This document shows positions 8,937-17,606 of a stretch of DNA of 64,000 nt, piece after piece. The notes below the pieces were generated by a model, which did no database searches, was not told the DNA's origin, and was given only the letters and a program-made list of their open reading frames with translations. The stretch comes from Bowmanella dokdonensis (GTDB taxonomy: Bacteria; Pseudomonadota; Gammaproteobacteria; Enterobacterales; Alteromonadaceae), in the NCBI RefSeq assembly GCF_017254865.1, contig NZ_JAFKCV010000004.1, forward strand, positions 310,001 to 374,000. The letters run 5' to 3'. The position numbers and the translations under genes are program-made. The stretch's first letter is position 1; the number at the start of each line of letters is the position of its first letter.

Positions 8937-9970
8937 AGCACGCCGACTTTTCGCATCAGGCTGAGTGTGGGCCTTAAGTCCGCCAGTTGTCGCAGATCCA
9001 CTTTTGGTGGCGACAGACTGGAAAGCAGGGGCAGGCCCTCTGGCGGTGAGAGCCCGGACACCATGGGGATCTCGTAGGCCTCGGAGGACAGATAGGACTG
9101 CACTTCTTTGGTCAGCAGGTAACGGATAAAGTTAATCGGCAGGTCGCCCTCGCTCAGCGCAAGGACCCCTGAGGCGTTGACCAGACAGCCGGCATCGTTG
9201 CGGGTAAAGGCCAGATCCAATCTGGCATCGGGCTTACCCGATTTCAGGCGCAGGGTGTAATAATGATTGGCCAGGCCGAGATCTACTTCGCCCCGTTCTA
9301 CGCCCATCACTACGCCTAGCTCACCGGCATAGGTTTTGGCATGACGGCTCACACCGCGCAGCCAGTCCGCCGTGGCTTTTTCACCTTCGAGCAGGCGCAT
9401 GGCGGTGACAAAGGACTGGAAGGCGGCATAGGCAGGAGCCCAGCCGATGGACAACTTACTGTCGGCCAGAGCCATAATGCTGTCTGGAATCTGTTCCTTG
9501 CTCAGTTTTTCGGTATTAAAGGGCAGGGTACGGATACGGCCGGTGACCGGCGTCCAGCGGGGGTACTGAAAACCAGTTTTGAGCTGCGCGGTCAAATCAG
9601 TGGGCAGCTCACGAGCCAGCCCTTCATCTGTGATAAGGCCAATGGCACCTGAGTCCACCGCCCAGAACAGATCGGCCCGGCGTACACCGGCCTTGGCCTC
9701 AGCAACGATGGTATTGGTCAGCGCCGCGGTGGCGCCGCGGCGGATTTGCAGATTCAGTTTTGGATTGCGCTTACGGATAGCATCCAGCACATTTTCATAA
9801 AGACCGCCTTCGCCGCGGCCCAGATACAGCGTCAGGTTACCTTCCAGGGCTGGTAACTGCTCCACCGACAAGGCTTGTGCCTCCTGTGCCAGCGCACGAC
9901 TGACGCCGGAGGGCAGAAAGCCAAGGGCACCTACGGCAGCCAGCGACTGGATAAAGGTTCTGCGTTGCAA
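8933..9970 (-). CDS. fbpA: Iron(III) ABC transporter periplasmic binding protein
   Basis: A 345-residue solute-binding protein of the ferric-binding (FbpA) group. The N-terminus reads MQRRTFIQSLAAVGALGF, a twin-arginine-like signal followed by a hydrophobic core and an ALA cleavage site, so Tat export is likely. The NHYYTLR motif near residue 235 contains the adjacent tyrosine pair that coordinates Fe(III) in FbpA proteins. It is the second gene of the operon, 12 bp behind the helical periplasmic protein and coupled to the permease. Synferrin or ligand details cannot be read. Confidence 0.88.
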   Translation of the reverse strand: MQRRTFIQSLAAVGALGFLPSGVSRALAQEAQALSVEQLPALEGNLTLYLGRGEGGLYENVLDAIRKRNPKLNLQIRRGATAALTNTIVAEAKAGVRRADLFWAVDSGAIGLITDEGLARELPTDLTAQLKTGFQYPRWTPVTGRIRTLPFNTEKLSKEQIPDSIMALADSKLSIGWAPAYAAFQSFVTAMRLLEGEKATADWLRGVSRHAKTYAGELGVVMGVERGEVDLGLANHYYTLRLKSGKPDARLDLAFTRNDAGCLVNASGVLALSEGDLPINFIRYLLTKEVQSYLSSEAYEIPMVSGLSPPEGLPLLSSLSPPKVDLRQLADLRPTLSLMRKVGVL

Positions 9971-9981
9971 GGGAATGTCCT

Positions 9982-10791
9982 CTAGAATACGTCTTGTCGG
10001 TTTTTCTCGGCTTTTTCGAGCAAGGCCTTGGCCTCGTGCAGTTTGGCCTGCATGCTCTGCACTATTTGGCGGACTTCTTCCACATCGGCTTGGGCCTGCA
10101 AGGCTTTTGGCAGAGTCACGTTAAAATCTTTTTCCAGGGACTCGACCAGAGCGGCATCCTGCTCGATCAGTGCACCTTCCACTCCTTCAAAACGCTGCAG
10201 ATAGGTGTCATGTACCATAGTGGTGGCCACATCAACGAGTTTTTCTGCGTACTTGGCGACTACCCGGTCGAGCTGATGCTTTATCTCTTCGAGCGTCTGT
10301 GGCCCTGAGGCCATTTCGGTTTCAGTAGTTTGCACTTTGGCCAGCAAACCCTGCTGCTGATACTGGGCTGCCAGCTTGACCGCGCCCAGGGCCTGGAAAA
10401 GGGCCTGCTCCAGTTTGAGCTGTTCTTCACGGACTTTTGCCACCGGCACGCCCTGGTCAATGGCTTGCTTGACCCCATAAATACCCTGCCAGATCAGGGC
10501 GTAGACAGGCACATAGTTGGTTTCGATGGCAGCGTGGAAGTTTACCTCTTCCCAGTACTCGATCATCACATCAGTGTTGGCTTCTTTGCCGGCTTTTTGG
10601 TAGCTGTCCACCACCGCGTCAAATTTATTCACCAGCCAGCTCACCTCTTCTGTGTACTGACTCAGGTGGGCGTGAAGATTGTTTACATGCTCGCCGACTT
10701 CACCGTTAGCCAGCGACGGCTGGCTGACCAGTCCAAGGGACAAACTCAGGACGATAAATAAACTGCGCGAATGTCTGATTAACTTAGTCAT
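9982..10791 (-). CDS. Helical periplasmic protein leading the iron operon, unknown
   Basis: A 269-residue protein with a Sec signal peptide (hydrophobic core FIVLSLSLGLV, cleavage after SLA) and otherwise almost entirely helical sequence. The C-terminal third (VEEVRQIVQSMQAKLHEAKA onward) is a predicted coiled coil. It is rich in Glu, Gln and Lys and lacks cysteine. I do not recognise the family. It is the first gene of the operon, directly downstream of a Fur-like box and just ahead of the iron-binding protein. A role in iron capture, chaperoning or envelope delivery is therefore likely but inferred from position. Histidines and glutamates near residues 80-95 (EYWEEVNFHAAIE) might bind metal. 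Confidence 0.75.
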   Translation of the reverse strand: MTKLIRHSRSLFIVLSLSLGLVSQPSLANGEVGEHVNNLHAHLSQYTEEVSWLVNKFDAVVDSYQKAGKEANTDVMIEYWEEVNFHAAIETNYVPVYALIWQGIYGVKQAIDQGVPVAKVREEQLKLEQALFQALGAVKLAAQYQQQGLLAKVQTTETEMASGPQTLEEIKHQLDRVVAKYAEKLVDVATTMVHDTYLQRFEGVEGALIEQDAALVESLEKDFNVTLPKALQAQADVEEVRQIVQSMQAKLHEAKALLEKAEKNRQDVF

Positions 10792-10820
10792 TATTTTCCC
10801 AGCGGAATTGTGGTCCGCAA

Positions 10821-10837
10821 ATGATACTTATTATCAT
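10821..10837. promoter_or_regulatory. Fur box upstream of the iron operon
   Basis: ATGATACTTATTATCAT has outer ATGATA/TATCAT arms and resembles the Fur consensus, which is built from GATAAT units. It lies 30 bp upstream of the minus-strand start at 10791, the usual place for Fur to block RNA polymerase. It predicts derepression of the four-gene operon in iron-poor conditions. No such box lies near the kinase gene on the other strand. Confidence 0.75.
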
Positions 10838-11040
10838 GTTTAAAGTAAAGTCAGGGGCCGGCAAGATGGCATCTTACTGCCCCGGAATCAAGCTGCTATC
10901 AAGAGGTACCTCCTCTGGTGAGGCAATACCTCCCGGGGAGGATTTCAGTGGTCACTTGCCAGTTGATAAAGCGATGTTAAGTATTCAGTGCTTTTCATTG
11001 TCAGGGTAAATCTTAATAATGAGGGCCGCTTGTTACCTGG

Positions 11041-12915
11041 TTGTTAATCTCCTATGGGCGGTATGTCTTGTCTATAAAGTCTTCCTCTGTGGCTTATCCC
11101 CACGGTCATCAGAGCGTCTGGGGGTTTTCATCTCACCTGTTGCTGGTAGTGCTGACTTGGAGTCTGCTAGCCCTGGGGGTGGGGGTGCTGGCTTATCGCC
11201 AGGGTGAAAATAGTATTGAGGAGCAAGCCAGGCAGCGCCTGGTGGAATTGAGTTCCAAACTGGAAATTGAACTGGACAAATACCGCACTCTGCCTAAAGT
11301 GTTGACCCTGCATCCGACGCTCGGCCTGGCACTGACAAACGCGGATGCCAGTTCACTGGAGGCTGCCAACAAACTGCTGAGCCGCTATAACCAATACCTG
11401 TCAAGCGATGTGGTTTATCTGGTCGATACCCGTGGGATTACCCTGGCCTCCAGCAACTGGCAGTCCCCGGAGAGTTTTGTGGGCAGCGACTATCGGTTCC
11501 GCCCCTATTTCCAGCAGGCCCTGGGTGGGGTGGCGGGCAGTTACTTCGCCCTGGGTACGGTGTCGGGCCGCCGTGGTTACTATTTTTCTTATCCGGTACT
11601 ACAAAATGAAGAGGTCACCGGGGTGCTGGTGATCAAGGTAGCGCTGTCGGCGCTGGAGGATAGCTGGCTGGGGGACCCCTTCGACTTTTTGCTGACCGAT
11701 ATCCACGGCGTGGTCTTCTACAGCTCATATCCAGGTTGGAACTACCAAACCCTGGCGGCACTGGCTCCTCAGGTGGAGACGCAACTACTTGCGCAGAAAC
11801 AGTACGGCAGCGGACCCATCGCCACCCTGACCAAGTCTTCCCATATGCAGAAGTTACTGGACGAACCCGGGCTCAGGCTGGAAAAAGACGGTCGCCAGGT
11901 GGCTTTTTTGCAGGTGCACAAGGACATGAGCCCGGTGGGATGGCGCCTGTTTGCCCTGGCACCGGTCTCCCTGATCCATCAGTATGTGATCTGGAGCCTG
12001 CTGCTGTATTCCCTGCTGTTTGTGTTGGTGTATCTGATCAGTTTTTCCTGGCGCAGGACAGTCGATGCACGAAAACAGCTGGCGGCTATTAACGAGCGCC
12101 TGGAGCACCGGGTGGAGGAACGCACTGCCGAGCTCAGCCAGTCCAATGAACAGCTTAAGGAAATTATCGACAAATACCGGCAAACCGAGCTGACCCTCAA
12201 ACGCACCCAGAATGAGCTGATCCAGGCCGGCAAGCTGGCCATGCTCGGTGAGATGGCCGCCAGTATCAACCACGAACTGAACCAGCCCCTGGCTGCCATG
12301 CGTATTTATACCGAAACCCTGCAGATGCTGGCGAAGCGGGGGGAAACACGGGCCGTCAGTGACAACGCCGACGAGATCCTCAAACTGAATAAGATGATGG
12401 CCAAAATCATCGGCCAGTACAAACTCTTTGCCCGCAAGTCGGCTGGTAAGACCGGGCCGGTCTCGGTAGCCGAAACCCTGTCCGCCTCGCTGGCCATACT
12501 GGACAGCAAAATTCAGAAAATGGGTATCCACATTGAGCCCCAGGGCCTGACTGAGACCCTACAGGTCATGGCGGACGCAGTGCCGCTGGAACAGGTGATC
12601 ATCAACCTGCTGAACAACGCCCTGCAGGCGGTGAGCGACCATCCCACCCCACAGATAGGGCTGAGAGTCGAAGTGCAGGATCAACAGGTGGTTCTGTTGG
12701 TGGAAGATAACGGTCCTGGTTTTGCCGATGACGAGCTGGATAAGGTGTTCGAACCCTTTTATACCACCAAGGGCCAGGGGCTGGGGCTGGGACTTACCAT
12801 CTCCAAGCGGATTGTCGAATCCTTTAACGGGCAGATCCATGCCGAGAATCGCACCCGGGGCGGCGCCAGGTTTGTGGTCAGCCTGAATCGCCACATGACG
12901 GAGGAGAGCTTATGA
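11041..12915 (+). CDS. DctB-like membrane sensor histidine kinase
   Basis: A 624-residue kinase. A first membrane segment (about residues 33-52) and a second (about 318-338) enclose a periplasmic domain of about 265 residues with the double-PAS/dCACHE pattern seen in DctB (YLVDTRGITLASSNW, GSDYRFRPYF, YFSYPVL). A coiled coil leads to the HisKA domain with His411 in INHELNQPLAAM, and then the ATPase (NLLNNALQAV, DNGPGF, GQGLGLGLTI). It should sense a small carboxylate in the periplasm. It overlaps the response-regulator gene by four bases. The start is uncertain: TTG at 11041 is used; TTG at 11068 and GTG at 11089 are alternatives and none has a strong ribosome site. Confidence 0.88.
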   Translation: MLISYGRYVLSIKSSSVAYPHGHQSVWGFSSHLLLVVLTWSLLALGVGVLAYRQGENSIEEQARQRLVELSSKLEIELDKYRTLPKVLTLHPTLGLALTNADASSLEAANKLLSRYNQYLSSDVVYLVDTRGITLASSNWQSPESFVGSDYRFRPYFQQALGGVAGSYFALGTVSGRRGYYFSYPVLQNEEVTGVLVIKVALSALEDSWLGDPFDFLLTDIHGVVFYSSYPGWNYQTLAALAPQVETQLLAQKQYGSGPIATLTKSSHMQKLLDEPGLRLEKDGRQVAFLQVHKDMSPVGWRLFALAPVSLIHQYVIWSLLLYSLLFVLVYLISFSWRRTVDARKQLAAINERLEHRVEERTAELSQSNEQLKEIIDKYRQTELTLKRTQNELIQAGKLAMLGEMAASINHELNQPLAAMRIYTETLQMLAKRGETRAVSDNADEILKLNKMMAKIIGQYKLFARKSAGKTGPVSVAETLSASLAILDSKIQKMGIHIEPQGLTETLQVMADAVPLEQVIINLLNNALQAVSDHPTPQIGLRVEVQDQQVVLLVEDNGPGFADDELDKVFEPFYTTKGQGLGLGLTISKRIVESFNGQIHAENRTRGGARFVVSLNRHMTEESL

Positions 12916-14254
12916 CGTCACCGGTTATCCTGATAGACGACGAGCCGGCCATTCTCAACGCGCTGAAACAACTGTTGCACCTTGAAGGCTATGGCACCAG
13001 TGTCTTCAGCCAGGCCAGTGAGGCATTGTCCACCCTTGAGCCCAACTGGCCTGGGGTGGTGGTCACCGATATCAATATGCCCGGCATGGACGGCATTGCT
13101 TTTCTCAAACAGGCACTGAAGCTGGATCCTGAATTGCCGGTCATCATGCTGACCGGACATGGGGATATTTCCACGGCGGTGGATGCCATGCGTATTGGTG
13201 CTTACGATTTTCTGGAAAAACCCTTTTCCAATGAACACCTGCTGGACGTATTAAGAAGGGCATCCGATAAACGCAAGCTGGTACTGGAAAATCGTGAGCT
13301 CAAGGATGAACTGTCGGCACAGGGGGCCGCCGGGCCACGCATTCTGGGTCATCATCCGCAAATCAGGGAACTGAGGCGGTTGCTGGCCCGGATCAAGGAC
13401 ATTCCGGCCGATGTGTTGATCCGGGGGGAGACAGGTTCGGGTAAAGATCTGGTTGCCCGCTACCTGCATTACAACAGCAAGCGGGCCAGCGAGAACTTTG
13501 TCGCCATCACTGCGGCGCCATTCCCGAAACCATGATCGAAAGTGAGTTGTTCGGCTTCGAAGCTGGCGCCTTTACCAGTGCCCAGAAGCGACGGGTGGGA
13601 AAAATCGAATATGCCAACGGCGGTACCTTCTTCCTGGATGAAATAGAAAGCATGCCCATGCCCCTGCAAATCAAGTTGTTACGGGTGTTGGAGGAGAGAA
13701 AGATCGAACCTTTGGGCAGTAACAAGGTGGTGGATCTGGATATCCGTTTTGTGGCTGCCGCCAAGGTGGATCTCAAGGAGCTGGTGGCTCGGGGCGAGTT
13801 TCGTGAGGATCTTTATTACCGGTTGAACGTACTCAATGTGCAGATTCCACCCTTACGGGAGCGCAAGGAAGATATTTCGCTGTTGTTCCAGCATTTTACC
13901 GCTATTGCCAGCAGCCGCTTTGGCACCGATGCGCCCAAGCTGGATGCTGAACAACTTTATCGTCTGCAATCCCACAATTGGCCGGGCAATATCCGGGAAC
14001 TGCGCAATACCGCCGAACGCTTTGTGCTGATGGGCGGTGAATCGGTATTGGAAAAATCCGGTGACGGCTGCGCCCAGACCGGCATGACGCTGGCCGACAA
14101 GGTCGGCCATTTTGAGCGCTCCCTGTTGCAGGACGCACTGCAGGAGAACGAAGGCAGGCTGATTGACGTGCAGCAGCAGCTGGGATTGCCGCGTAAAACC
14201 CTGTACGACAAGATGCGTAAATACGGCCTGGATAAGGGCGATTTCAAAGGCTGA
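12912..14254 (+). pseudogene. DctD-like sigma-54 response regulator, one-base frameshift
   Basis: NtrC-family activator, about 447 residues if restored. The receiver domain has DDEP, phospho-acceptor Asp in VVTDINMPGMDG and Lys in FLEKPF. The AAA+ domain has Walker A GETGSGKD, and the C-terminus has a Fis-type HTH (GRLIDVQQQLGLPRKTLYDKM). The first frame stops at 13535 after FVAITAAPFPKP. The family sequence ([22 protein letters not shown]) returns if one A is added at 13509, changing AC to AAC. The sigma-54 contact loop reads GAFTSA rather than the usual GAFTGA. All other motifs are intact, so the frameshift is either very recent or a sequencing error. A GGAGGAGAG site precedes the ATG. Confidence 0.85.
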
Positions 14255-14297
14255 AGATGCTGGTCCAAAAAAGGTTTACTCCCCGGCGAAGGCATTT

Positions 14298-14313
14298 GGG
14301 CGGATTCCCGCCC
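14298..14313 (+). terminator. GC hairpin after the regulator gene
   Basis: GGGCGG/CCGCCC arms with a four-base loop lie 44 bp past the regulator stop. There is no T-run, so it may act as a weak or Rho-assisted terminator, or simply be structured RNA. Confidence 0.3.
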
Positions 14314-14324
14314 GGCCCTTCTTT

Positions 14325-14350
14325 GAAATGGGTGGGGAACCACCCATTTC
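14325..14350. promoter_or_regulatory. Perfect 11-bp inverted repeat, candidate activator-binding site
   Basis: Arms GAAATGGGTGG and CCACCCATTTC are exact complements around GGAA. The site ends about 70 bp upstream of the sigma-54-type promoter at 14419, where enhancer-binding activators normally bind as dimers. It could instead fold as an RNA hairpin after the regulator gene, but no T-run follows. The neighbouring DctD-like protein is the obvious candidate ligand. Confidence 0.5.
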
Positions 14351-14418
14351 TACCGACCACGCCCCGTATATATTTATCAACTCTTTGTATTTAAAAGATT
14401 TATCCTTGTTTGCGAATG

Positions 14419-14435
14419 TTGGCCGGTATGTTGCA
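14419..14435 (+). promoter_or_regulatory. Sigma-54 (RpoN) promoter for the TonB-receptor operon
   Basis: TTGGCCGGTATGTTGCA carries the -24 GG and -12 GC with exactly ten bases between them, and TTGC at -12 matches consensus. The predicted transcript start is near 14446, about 100 bp before the receptor ATG. The adjacent gene encodes a sigma-54-dependent activator, which strengthens the call. Confidence 0.7.
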
Positions 14436-14545
14436 AATTGGTTAATGCTGTGAGTTTTTTGTGGGGAATTAAGCCATTTTCGACAAAACGTGCTCGCCCC
14501 TTGAAACATTGAATTAACATAACCAAGCACTGATCAGGTACAACA

Positions 14546-17500
14546 ATGATAAATCCAATAACACAGATAATCAGACACAGATACCTTAGTAACAAGCCCC
14601 TGCAGTGGGTGGCGCTGGCCTCTGTTTTGAGCGCGCCGGCCCTGGCCCAAACTGCCCCCGCTGCGGCGGACGTGGAAAAGATCTCCGTGGTGGGTTCGCA
14701 GATCAAAGGAGCGGAAATCAGCGAAGCCCTGGCCATGTCGCAACTGAGCGGCGAAGAGATAGAGATGCTGGGCATCGATTCGGGTGACGAGCTGCTGCAA
14801 CTGATACCTGAGAACGGGCAAAACTTTTTCAATGAGGCCGGCAACATCAGCGGTGGCGTCAACGCGGCCCGGGGTGACATCGGCGCGTTTAATTTGCGCA
14901 ACCTGGGTACCGGCAATACCCTGGTCCTGCTCAACGGCCGGCGGATGGTGAACGCCGCGTCTTACCAGACTGAGGAAGTGGGCGGGAGTTTTGTGCCGGT
15001 CAATACCGTCAATTCCCAGACCATTCCGGTGTACGGTATCAAGCGGGTGGAAGTGCTGCGCGACGGCGCCTCGGCCATCTATGGCGCCGATGCGGTGGCC
15101 GGCGTGGTCAATACCGTCACCCCCACGGACTATGAGGGCTTCAATGTCAGGTTGAAATGGACTGAGTTCGAGCATCTGCCCCGTGACGACCAGACCCTGT
15201 CCATGCAGTGGGGAAAATTCTTCAACGAGGGTCGCACCAATGTCGGCATGATCTTCAACTACTACCAGCGGGGGCGGGTCAATTCCCAGGACGATCCCCG
15301 CTGGTCCAACGCCGATCTCACTGATCGGTTGTCGCCTGATTCGCCCTGGTACGGGCACTCCGAATTTGTCAACGACAGCGCAAACTCCCTATATGGACAA
15401 TTCGATATTCTGGATCGTATAGGTGCCGGCCACAGCCTGCGTCAGAACGATCTGGTGGATGGTAGCGGTGAGTTTGAAACCTACCCGGTGGGCGATCCCC
15501 GCTGTATGTACGAAATTGGCAACGGACTGTGCGCTGCACCAGATGGGCAGGGCACCTACCGCTACAACATGAACGAAAATCGCGATCTGACCTCCAAGCT
15601 GGACCGCCTCAATCTGTTCATGAACATTAATCATGTATTCGACAACGGCTGGGAAGCCTTTACCGAGATCCTGGCCTATCAATCAAAGACCAACCTGATT
15701 CGCCATCCCACTGCGCCGGTTTCCACGTCCAAATTTATAATGCCGGCGGACAGCTATTACAATCCGCTGGGACCTTGCGGGTCACCGAATCGCCTGCCGG
15801 ACAGCCTTATCGGAGGCGATGTACCCTGTGAGGGACTGGCCCTGGAGATAGACAACTATCGCTTTGCCGAACTGCCACGCACTGTGGATAACGACGGCCG
15901 TACCTTTCGCTTCCTGCAGGGGCTGCGCGGCAACCTGGGTGACTGGGACTGGGAAACCGCCCTGTCCTGGTCCAAAGACCGCAAAGAGGACATTACCCAC
16001 AACCGGGTCTCCAACATCCTGATGCAAGAAGCGCTCAACGACACCACCGAAGCGGCCTACAACCCTTTCAGCGGCGGGGTGAACAGCAATATCGAGCGAG
16101 CCCTGATCGATGTGAGCCGGGTCAGCGAGTCGGAACTGAGGACCTTCGATGTCAAGTTTTCCACTCCTTATCTGTATGAACTGCCGGCCGGCTGGCTGGG
16201 TTTTGTCACCGGCTTTGAGTATAGGGAGGAGTCTTTCTTCGACGACAGGGATCCTCGCCTGGACGGCACTATCCAGTTCGTTGACCAGGACGGGGACACC
16301 TACCCCTATGTGTCGGATGTGGTGAATTCCAGTCCGACGCCGGACAGTCGCGGTGAGCGCGAGGTGTCATCGGTGTTTGCTGAACTGCAGGTGCCGGTGC
16401 TGGAAAGCCTGGATGTGCAGCTGGCCCTGCGTTACGAGGATTTCTCCGATGTGGGGGACACCACGGTGGGCAAGGTTGCCTTTGGCTGGCGGCCCTTTGA
16501 GCCAGTGTTGGTTCGCGGTTCCTGGTCCGAGGCTTTCCGTGCGCCGAACCTGGTGACCATTAATGAGGACATTGTCGCCAGGAACCAGACCCGAACTGAT
16601 TATGTTTGCCTGTATGCGGCTGAAAACGGCGGCGATCCACAGCAGGAGGCACTGGACTGCAATTATTCTTTGCAACGGGTGGCCCAGGGCAGTGAGGATC
16701 TGCAGCCGGAAGAGTCCGACAATACTTCTGTGGGCATCGTAGTGGAGCCGCTGGAAGGTCTGGCGGTGACCCTGGACTTCTGGTCCATTAAGAAGAAAAA
16801 CACTATCGGTTTGTTTGGCGAGGAAAACCATACCTTGCTGGATCTCATCCAGCGTCTGGAACAGGGACTGGATAACTGCAGCGGCGCAGGGTTTAACCCG
16901 GCAGTGAATCGTGAGGCGGTGGATGCGGATAACGCCGCATTCTTCACCAATGCCGGTATCTGTCCGGCCGGCAACATCAACTTCATCGATGATCGTTACG
17001 CCAATCTGGATACCCGCACGGTGCAGGGCTATGACCTGGGCATCTATTACGATCTGAATACCGATATTGGCCGCTTCAAGCTGGACTACAATGGCTCCTT
17101 CCTGGACAAGTTTGAGCAACAGGCCGGTGGCGATGCCGCCGTGCTGGTGGAGGCCCAGCAAAGCGGTCTGTTGCCTGAAAGTTATCCGGTGGGCGGCTTT
17201 GCCGACCTGGTTGGCCGCGACGGACACCAGGATGAGAAGCACAGCCTGCGGGTCAGTTGGCGCAAGGGGCAGTACGGGGCTTCGTTACTGGGGTATCGTA
17301 TCGGCGAATTCTACCAGAGCGCCCTGACCCTGGAGGACGGCACCCGTTATGTGATTCCGGCCATGACGACGCTGGATGCGACCTTCGACTATCACACCAA
17401 GCTTTATGAGGCCGAAACCCGCTTCCGCCTTGGTGTTAAGAACCTAACTGACGAGCGGGCGCCGCTGGCGGCCTCTTCATTTGGTTTCTTCGAAGATGCC

Positions 17501-17551
17501 CATCAGGACTACGGCCGTTATTTCTATCTGGATGTGAAAGCCAGCTTCTGA
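14546..17551 (+). CDS. TonB-dependent outer-membrane receptor
   Basis: A 1001-residue receptor. It has a signal peptide ending ALAQ, a TonB box-like segment (VEKISVVGSQI), and a plug domain with LRNLGTGNTLVLLNGRRM and VEVLRDGASAIYGADAVAGVVN (separate motifs). A long 22-strand-type barrel follows, ending in the aromatic YLDVKASF required for outer-membrane insertion. Length and plug motifs match the large substrate receptors common in Alteromonadales and Sphingomonadales rather than classical siderophore receptors. It is the first gene behind the sigma-54-type promoter and is followed by a hydrolase and a DASS transporter. The substrate is probably an organic carboxylate derivative, by context. 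Confidence 0.9.
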   Translation: MINPITQIIRHRYLSNKPLQWVALASVLSAPALAQTAPAAADVEKISVVGSQIKGAEISEALAMSQLSGEEIEMLGIDSGDELLQLIPENGQNFFNEAGNISGGVNAARGDIGAFNLRNLGTGNTLVLLNGRRMVNAASYQTEEVGGSFVPVNTVNSQTIPVYGIKRVEVLRDGASAIYGADAVAGVVNTVTPTDYEGFNVRLKWTEFEHLPRDDQTLSMQWGKFFNEGRTNVGMIFNYYQRGRVNSQDDPRWSNADLTDRLSPDSPWYGHSEFVNDSANSLYGQFDILDRIGAGHSLRQNDLVDGSGEFETYPVGDPRCMYEIGNGLCAAPDGQGTYRYNMNENRDLTSKLDRLNLFMNINHVFDNGWEAFTEILAYQSKTNLIRHPTAPVSTSKFIMPADSYYNPLGPCGSPNRLPDSLIGGDVPCEGLALEIDNYRFAELPRTVDNDGRTFRFLQGLRGNLGDWDWETALSWSKDRKEDITHNRVSNILMQEALNDTTEAAYNPFSGGVNSNIERALIDVSRVSESELRTFDVKFSTPYLYELPAGWLGFVTGFEYREESFFDDRDPRLDGTIQFVDQDGDTYPYVSDVVNSSPTPDSRGEREVSSVFAELQVPVLESLDVQLALRYEDFSDVGDTTVGKVAFGWRPFEPVLVRGSWSEAFRAPNLVTINEDIVARNQTRTDYVCLYAAENGGDPQQEALDCNYSLQRVAQGSEDLQPEESDNTSVGIVVEPLEGLAVTLDFWSIKKKNTIGLFGEENHTLLDLIQRLEQGLDNCSGAGFNPAVNREAVDADNAAFFTNAGICPAGNINFIDDRYANLDTRTVQGYDLGIYYDLNTDIGRFKLDYNGSFLDKFEQQAGGDAAVLVEAQQSGLLPESYPVGGFADLVGRDGHQDEKHSLRVSWRKGQYGASLLGYRIGEFYQSALTLEDGTRYVIPAMTTLDATFDYHTKLYEAETRFRLGVKNLTDERAPLAASSFGFFEDAHQDYGRYFYLDVKASF

Positions 17552-17566
17552 CCCATCACCTTGTCA

Positions 17567-17589
17567 AGGCGGGCCAGTCCCGCCTGTTT
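17567..17589 (+). terminator. Hairpin between receptor and hydrolase genes
   Basis: AGGCGGG and CCCGCCT pair perfectly around CCAGT and are followed by GTTTC, 16 bp after the receptor stop. The short T-run suggests partial termination or 3' end protection, lowering expression of the downstream genes relative to the receptor. Confidence 0.5.
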
Positions 17590-17606
17590 CACCACAGGAT
17601 CACAAT

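Noticed and set aside
10821-11009. Open reading frame between the iron operon and the kinase gene
   Set aside because: Low-complexity, no ribosome site, and it covers the Fur box; more likely promoter and leader DNA.
14298-14350. Both hairpins as intrinsic terminator of the DctBD-like operon
   Set aside because: Neither is followed by a T-run. The second is placed better as an activator-binding site, so only a low-confidence terminator is listed.
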